Source of the DNA: Nonomuraea ceibae
GTDB taxonomy: Bacteria > Actinomycetota > Actinomycetes > Streptosporangiales > Streptosporangiaceae
Direction: 5' to 3'
Assembly: GCF_019396325.1 (NCBI RefSeq)
Contig: NZ_JAHKRO010000051.1
Span: 1-63,436 of the forward strand
Length of the DNA: 63,436 nt
A program made the translations under genes and the position numbers. How positions within the stretch are numbered: position 1 is the first letter of the stretch; the number at the start of each line of letters is the position of its first letter. Positions 59,540 to 63,436 of the stretch are shown one piece after another. The notes under the pieces were generated by a model. That model saw only the letters and a list, made by a program, of their open reading frames with translations. It searched no databases and was not told the DNA's origin.

Positions 59540-60278
59540 CAGCAAGATCAACAGAGGGCGTTCCTTGCTCCTCCCGGCGGGCACGCCGAGCAGGCCGCGC
59601 CTGCTGGATCTGTACTGCTGCGCCGGCGGCGCCGCCACCGGCTACCGGCACGCCGGGTTCGACGTGCTCGGCGTGGACATCGCGCCTCAGCCGCACTACC
59701 CCTACCCGTTCCTGCAGGCCGACGTGCTGACGCTGGACCCGGCATGGATCGCCACCTTCGACGTGGTGCACGCCTCGCCGCCCTGCCAGCGCTACACCCG
59801 CCTACGCCACCGCTACACCTGCAACAGCCACCCAGATCTGATCGCCCCGACCCGCGCCCTGCTGCACACGGCGGGCCGACCGTACGTGATCGAGAACGTC
59901 GAGGACGCCAAACACCTGCTGCATGAACCGGTGATGCTGTGCGGGCTGATGTTCCCCGGTCTGCGGGTCTTCCGGCACCGCTACTTCGAGGTCGGCGGGT
60001 TCACCCTCGACCGGCCCGCCCACCGCAGTCATCGGGGCGTGCGCTGCCACACCCTCGACAAGCGCAAGGCCCACTACGGCAGCACCGACCAGTGGCGCGA
60101 CTTCGTCATGGTCAACGGCGGTGGCAACAGCACCGTCGCAGCCGCCGCGGACGCCATGGGCATGACCGGCCGCGAGCTCACCAAACAGGAGCTCAACGAG
60201 GCCATCCCGCCCGCCTACACCCACCACATCGGCTTGGCACTCCGAGCCCACCTCGACGCCCTCGGGGAGGCGGCATGA
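59526..60278 (+). CDS. C5-cytosine DNA methyltransferase
   Basis: A 250-residue small 5mC methyltransferase. Motif I 'LLDLYCCAGGAATGYRHAGF' near 26-45, 'VLGVDIA', catalytic PPCQ (HASPPCQRYTRL) near 85, ENV (YVIENVEDA) near 122, and a C-terminal 'EAIPPAYTHHIGLAL' motif X-like end. The target-recognition region is very short, so specificity is hard to predict. Likely host-restriction avoidance for the element or part of its replication control. No endonuclease partner adjacent. Confidence 0.88.
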   Translation: MGGVDSKINRGRSLLLPAGTPSRPRLLDLYCCAGGAATGYRHAGFDVLGVDIAPQPHYPYPFLQADVLTLDPAWIATFDVVHASPPCQRYTRLRHRYTCNSHPDLIAPTRALLHTAGRPYVIENVEDAKHLLHEPVMLCGLMFPGLRVFRHRYFEVGGFTLDRPAHRSHRGVRCHTLDKRKAHYGSTDQWRDFVMVNGGGNSTVAAAADAMGMTGRELTKQELNEAIPPAYTHHIGLALRAHLDALGEAA

Positions 60279-61204
60279 CCAGCGCCACCACCCGCGCCGC
60301 CCTGCACGCCGCCGCCCGCGGCTGGCACGTCTTCCCCCTCACCCCGCACGGCAAGAAACCGCTGCGCGGCTTCACCGACTGGGAGCGCCACGCCACCACC
60401 GACCCCGGCCGCATCGCCGCATTCTGGGCACAAGCACCGTTCAACATCGGCATCGCATGCGGCCCCTCGAAACTGGTCGTGATCGACCTCGACCTGCCCA
60501 AGCTCGGCGAGCAGCCGCCCGCCGAGCACGCCCGCGACGGCGTGACCTGTGGGCAGGAGGTTTTCCGCCTTCTGTGCGAGCGCCGCGGCCAGCCGTATCC
60601 CGGCGACACGCTGACTGTACGCACCCGGCGCGGCGGCCTGCACCTGTACTACACCGCCCCAAAGGCCGTACGGCTACGCAACACCGCAGGCCACAAGGGC
60701 GGGCTCGGCTGGCTGATCGATACCCGCGCCCACGGCGGCTACGTCGTGGCCGCCGGCAGCTACGTTCGCCAGCGCGACGGCACCGGCCCCTACGAGGTCA
60801 TCCGCGACGCGCCGCCGGCGCCGCTTCCGGCCTGGCTCACCGAGGCACTAACCCCGGCGCCGCCACCCGCCCCGTCCAGCGACCTGCTCGGCAACCTGCC
60901 CGACCACCGGCTGAGCAAGTACGGCGAGACCGCCCTACGCTCCGAGGCCGACCGCGTAGCCAGCGCACCCGGCGGAAGCCGCAACTACGCGCTCAACCTG
61001 GCCGCCTTCAACCTCGGACAGCTCGTCGTCCGTCGCGTGCTGCCCGAGCAGGTGGTTACCACCGCACTCACCCGCGCCGCCGAGCTCGCCAACCACCGCC
61101 ACCCCGAGCTATCGCCGAACTCTCCCCGTGAGATCGCCGCTGTCATCACCTCTGGCCTACGAGCCGGGATGACAGCCCAACCGCGCCGCCGCAAGGCCGC
61201 ATGA
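60275..61204 (+). CDS. Bifunctional primase/polymerase (prim-pol), AICE2 replication
   Basis: A 309-residue archaeo-eukaryotic-type primase/polymerase. 'AAARGWHVFPLTPHGKKPL' is the typical N-terminus, catalytic 'VVIDLDLP' (Asp-x-Asp) near 68, and 'GGLHLYYTAP' near 117. A helical C-terminal region follows. Overlaps the methyltransferase stop (ATGA) and the next ATPase start (ATGAG). Prim-pol plus DUF3631 is the replication type of one AICE class, different from the RepSA type of AICE1. Confidence 0.88.
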   Translation: MTSATTRAALHAAARGWHVFPLTPHGKKPLRGFTDWERHATTDPGRIAAFWAQAPFNIGIACGPSKLVVIDLDLPKLGEQPPAEHARDGVTCGQEVFRLLCERRGQPYPGDTLTVRTRRGGLHLYYTAPKAVRLRNTAGHKGGLGWLIDTRAHGGYVVAAGSYVRQRDGTGPYEVIRDAPPAPLPAWLTEALTPAPPPAPSSDLLGNLPDHRLSKYGETALRSEADRVASAPGGSRNYALNLAAFNLGQLVVRRVLPEQVVTTALTRAAELANHRHPELSPNSPREIAAVITSGLRAGMTAQPRRRKAA

Positions 61205-62403
61205 GCACCACCGAGGGAGAACCGACCATGAATCACCGAACGCCCGCCGGCGCGGCCCTACTCGACCGACTCCGCGCTGCCCTGACCCGCTACGTCATCC
61301 TGCCGAGCAGCGAGGCCGCCGATGCCGTCACGCTGTGGATCGCGGCCACCCACGGTCAACCGGCGTGGGCGCACGCGCCTCGCCTGGTGATTCGCGGCCC
61401 GGAGAAGCGGTGCGGCAAGTCCCGCCTGCTCGACATCGTCGAGGCCACCTGTCACCAGCCGTTCATCACGGTCAATTCGAGCTCTGCGGCGGTCTACCGG
61501 TCCATTACCGACGACCCGCCGACCATGCTCGTGGACGAGGCTGACACCATATTTGGCCCCAAGGCAGACGGCAACGAGGACCTACGCGGCCTGCTCAACG
61601 CCGGACACCAGCGCAACCGGCCGGCCAAACGCTACGACGCCGCCACCAACCGCGTCGAGAGCATTCCAACCTTCGCCATGGCCGCACTCGCCGGCATCGG
61701 CGCCATGCCCGACACCATCGAAGACCGCGCCGTGGTGATCCGCATGCGTCGGCGCGCACCCGGCGAAAGCGCCGCACCATACCGGCACCGCCGCGACCGC
61801 ACCCCCCTACGCGGCTTGGCCGCCGATCTCAACCAGTGGCTACGTGCCGACCTGAGCAGCCTGGAGGAGGCGGAACCCGCCATGCCCGTCGAGGACCGCG
61901 CCGCCGACACCTGGGAACCCCTCGTGATCGTCGCCGATCACGCCGGCGACACCTGGCCCGAGCGCGCCCGAATGGCCGCCGTGACCCTGACCGCCGAAGC
62001 TGACGACAACGACCAGAGTTCGGCGCGCGTACGTCTGCTGGCCGCCTGCCGTACCGCATTCGGCACCGACACCGCACTGCCCACCGCGAGCCTTCTGGAA
62101 CGGCTCAAGGCCGACCCCGAAGGCGAATGGAACGACCACGGCCCCGCCGGGCTGACTGCGATGAAGCTTGGCACGATGCTCCGCGAGTACGACATCCGCC
62201 CGGCCATGATCCGCTTCCTTGATGGCCCACTCAGGGGGTATCGCCGCAGCGACTTCGCCGACGCATGGGCGCGCTACTGCCCGGCCGCCGAACCCCTCCC
62301 TGAGGCAGTCATCTTGCCTCTGGAGCGGGGAAGCCACAACAGCCGTTACAGCCGTAACACCGCAGGTCACGACGATACGGCTTCCGGCCCTGTTACGGCT
62401 TAG
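61201..62403 (+). CDS. DUF3631 ATPase (replication helicase-like), AICE2
   Basis: A 400-residue P-loop ATPase. Walker A GPEKRCGKSRLLD near 70, Walker B 'TMLVDEADTIFG' near 110, 'LLNAGHQRNRPAKRYD' and 'FAMAALAGIG-AMPDTIEDRAVVIRMRRR' match DUF3631. C-terminal winged-helix-like region. Starts 4 bp inside the prim-pol gene. The last codons overlap the first AGCCGTWA boxes of the downstream array. Confidence 0.88.
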   Translation: MSTTEGEPTMNHRTPAGAALLDRLRAALTRYVILPSSEAADAVTLWIAATHGQPAWAHAPRLVIRGPEKRCGKSRLLDIVEATCHQPFITVNSSSAAVYRSITDDPPTMLVDEADTIFGPKADGNEDLRGLLNAGHQRNRPAKRYDAATNRVESIPTFAMAALAGIGAMPDTIEDRAVVIRMRRRAPGESAAPYRHRRDRTPLRGLAADLNQWLRADLSSLEEAEPAMPVEDRAADTWEPLVIVADHAGDTWPERARMAAVTLTAEADDNDQSSARVRLLAACRTAFGTDTALPTASLLERLKADPEGEWNDHGPAGLTAMKLGTMLREYDIRPAMIRFLDGPLRGYRRSDFADAWARYCPAAEPLPEAVILPLERGSHNSRYSRNTAGHDDTASGPVTA

Positions 62404-62472
62404 GCGTAACACCCCGACAAGCCGTATCAACCCTGACCAGCAATGTTACGGCTGTAACGGGTTGATACGGCT
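62341..62472. repeat. AGCCGTWA array upstream of xis-int (AICE2)
   Basis: Box AGCCGT[AT]A (or its last-base variant) occurs at 62341, 62350, 62420 (direct) and 62375, 62393, 62446, 62465 (inverted), with a partial copy near 62453 (CTGTAACGG). Seven to eight boxes in 130 bp overlap the end of the DUF3631 gene and run to 65 bp before xis. Suits an iteron origin or an operator for xis-int. Confidence 0.7.
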
Positions 62473-62536
62473 ACCCCCTCCCATTCGGACATCCGCACCC
62501 CGTAGCGATCACGAAAACCCGGAAGGACACACGCTC

Positions 62537-62728
62537 ATGGCGACCACCGCAGGCAAGCCCATGACCGTTGCCGACTTCTGCGCCGAGCTGGGCATTGCCC
62601 GCTCCACCTTCTATGACTGGCGTGCCAAAGGCCGTGCCCCGCGCTGCCTCAAGTTGCCCAACGGCGACCTGCGCATCCGCCGCATCGACTACGACCGCTG
62701 GTTGACGAGCCTTGAGGATGCAGCCTGA
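62537..62728 (+). CDS. xis: Excisionase Xis (AICE2)
   Basis: A 63-residue HTH_17 protein: 'MTVADFCAELGIARSTFYDWRAKGRAPRCLKLPNGDLRIRRIDYDRWLTSLED', closely similar in layout to the AICE1 Xis. GGAAGG ahead of ATG 62537. Its TGA overlaps the integrase ATG. Confidence 0.9.
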   Translation: MATTAGKPMTVADFCAELGIARSTFYDWRAKGRAPRCLKLPNGDLRIRRIDYDRWLTSLEDAA

Positions 62729-63309
62729 TGGATACCAGCTACGACGTTCGCATATGGAAAATCGAGGTTTACAAAGGTGCCGAGGTCAGCACCTACACCG
62801 TCCGCTGGCGCGTGGCCAAAGCGGCTTTCAGAGCGCCGTTCCGGCTCAAGGCCCAAGCGGAAAGCTTCAAGGCGGAACTCACGGTCGCCGCGAACAAGGG
62901 GGAAGCATTCAGCGTCGAAGACGGACGACCGCTCTCATGGAAGCGTGACGAACAGTCCGTTAGCTGGTTCACGCTGGTCTGCGCCTACATGGATGCCAAA
63001 TGGCCATACGCATCGGGCAACCACCGCAAGAGCATCGCCGAAGCTCTCACCGACGCGACCGAAGCACTCTCGGCAGGGGACAACGGGCGACCTGATCTAA
63101 AGGAGCTTCGAGCCGCCCTGCGTGGCTGGATATTCAGCACGCGCACACGGGATGGCGAGAAGAGACTACGCAAGGACCAGAACCCCGTGATCCGCTGGCT
63201 TGTCCCTCCTGCCCACATTGAGCACGTGATCCGATGGCTACAGACCAACACGATCGACGTTCACGAGCTGACACAGCCAAAGCGGGGCGCCGACCTCACC
63301 CGCTCAGTC
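62728..63309 (+). pseudogene. int: Tyrosine integrase of AICE2, 3' truncated by IS3-family element
   Basis: First ~193 residues of an integrase like that of AICE1 ('MDTSYDVRIWKI', 'KWPYASGNHRKSIAEALTDATEALSAGDNGRPDLKELRAALRGW'). After 'GADLTRSV' the frame runs into an insertion-sequence end and stops. The whole catalytic domain (Arg, His, Tyr) is missing. AICE2 therefore cannot excise using its own integrase, unless a 3' part resumes beyond the window or AICE1 Int acts in trans. Confidence 0.85.
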
Positions 63310-63436
63310 TGAGCTTGCTCCGCTCCGACGGACACCATCGTTGTGGTGGTCAGGCCGCTGCGACTGCCTCGTAGTCGGCGGGGCTACGGTAGCCCAGGCT
63401 GCTGTGCAGGCGGTGCAGGTTGTACCAGCCCTCGAT
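63310..63436 (-). mobile_element. IS3-family insertion sequence, right end and transposase C-terminus
   Basis: The terminal sequence TGAGCTTGCTCCGCTCCGAC (63310-63329) looks like an IS3-family (IS407-like) inverted-repeat end. On the minus strand, 63350-63436 encodes 'IEGWYNLHRLHSSLGYRSPADYEAVAAA'-stop, the conserved C-terminus of OrfB transposase. The rest of the element lies outside the window. Confidence 0.88.
63350..63436 (-). CDS. IS3-family transposase (OrfB), C-terminal fragment
   Basis: The last 28 residues, containing the N-x-x-R-x-H-S-x-L-G-Y-x-[ST]-P motif after the third acidic residue of the DDE domain. The gene starts beyond the right edge. Confidence 0.88.
   Translation of the reverse strand: MEGWYNLHRLHSSLGYRSPADYEAVAAA

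Overview
The window is high-GC, codon-biased actinomycete chromosome, most consistent with a filamentous actinomycete such as the Streptosporangiales. Evidence includes a SARP regulator, many P450s and MFS/ABC exporters, a WhiB protein, a SigE-type ECF sigma factor and pSAM2-like integrative elements. The genus is an inference; no rRNA or complete tRNA lies in the window.

Region 1 (1-11.8 kb) is ordinary accessory metabolism: the start of one P450, a 1046-residue SARP-NTPase regulator, a DrrAB-type ABC exporter, a second P450 divergent from a TetR regulator, an HSL-type hydrolase, a secreted GH5 cellulase with a discoidin-like domain, and a type-B carboxylesterase.

Region 2 (11.8-21.1 kb) is an arsenic island. 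It has four ArsR-family repressors, three FAD/NAD(P) flavoproteins, Acr3, ArsC, a degenerate ArsM-like domain fused to an ArsN-like acetyltransferase, and a 60-residue peptide with three CCG motifs. That peptide is translationally coupled to an M28-type peptidase that lacks one expected metal ligand. Short CC/CCG tails recur on several of the proteins.

Region 3 (21.1-29.1 kb) holds an ECF sigma factor coupled to a membrane-anchored MltG-like protein, hypothetical genes, an MFS exporter, a DJ-1/PfpI protein, several gene remnants (LRR protein, AraC C-terminus, DUF3817) and a secreted trypsin-like protein.

Region 4 (about 27.9 kb to the right end) is a tandem array of integrative elements stacked at the 3' half of a class II tRNA whose anticodon loop reads GTA (tRNA-Tyr, minus strand). 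Three clear att copies (about 30.03, 31.51 and 48.51 kb) and two decayed ones (27.94, 29.65 kb) delimit three units. The first is a deleted relict with truncated xis and int (30.1-31.5 kb). The second is a complete pSAM2-like element, here AICE1 (31.6-48.6 kb): GntR/KorSA, Pra, TraSA, a RepSA-type HUH initiator, Xis and Int, with a Nudix/Pif candidate. The third, AICE2 (48.6-63.3 kb), has TraB/FtsK, SSB, a C5 methyltransferase, prim-pol, a DUF3631 ATPase, Xis and an integrase cut by an IS3-family element. The intact tRNA-Tyr should lie beyond the right edge.

Each element carries lower-GC cargo just inside its left end. AICE1 has an adenine methyltransferase + HerA-like ATPase + NurA-like nuclease. 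AICE2 has a phosphoribosyltransferase + DprA/SLOG pair. Both look like defence or conflict modules and are the best candidates for an undescribed system. AICE2 also has an array of the octamer GGTGCCAC at about 11-12 bp periodicity downstream of traB (candidate clt) and a second array of AGCCGTWA upstream of xis-int.
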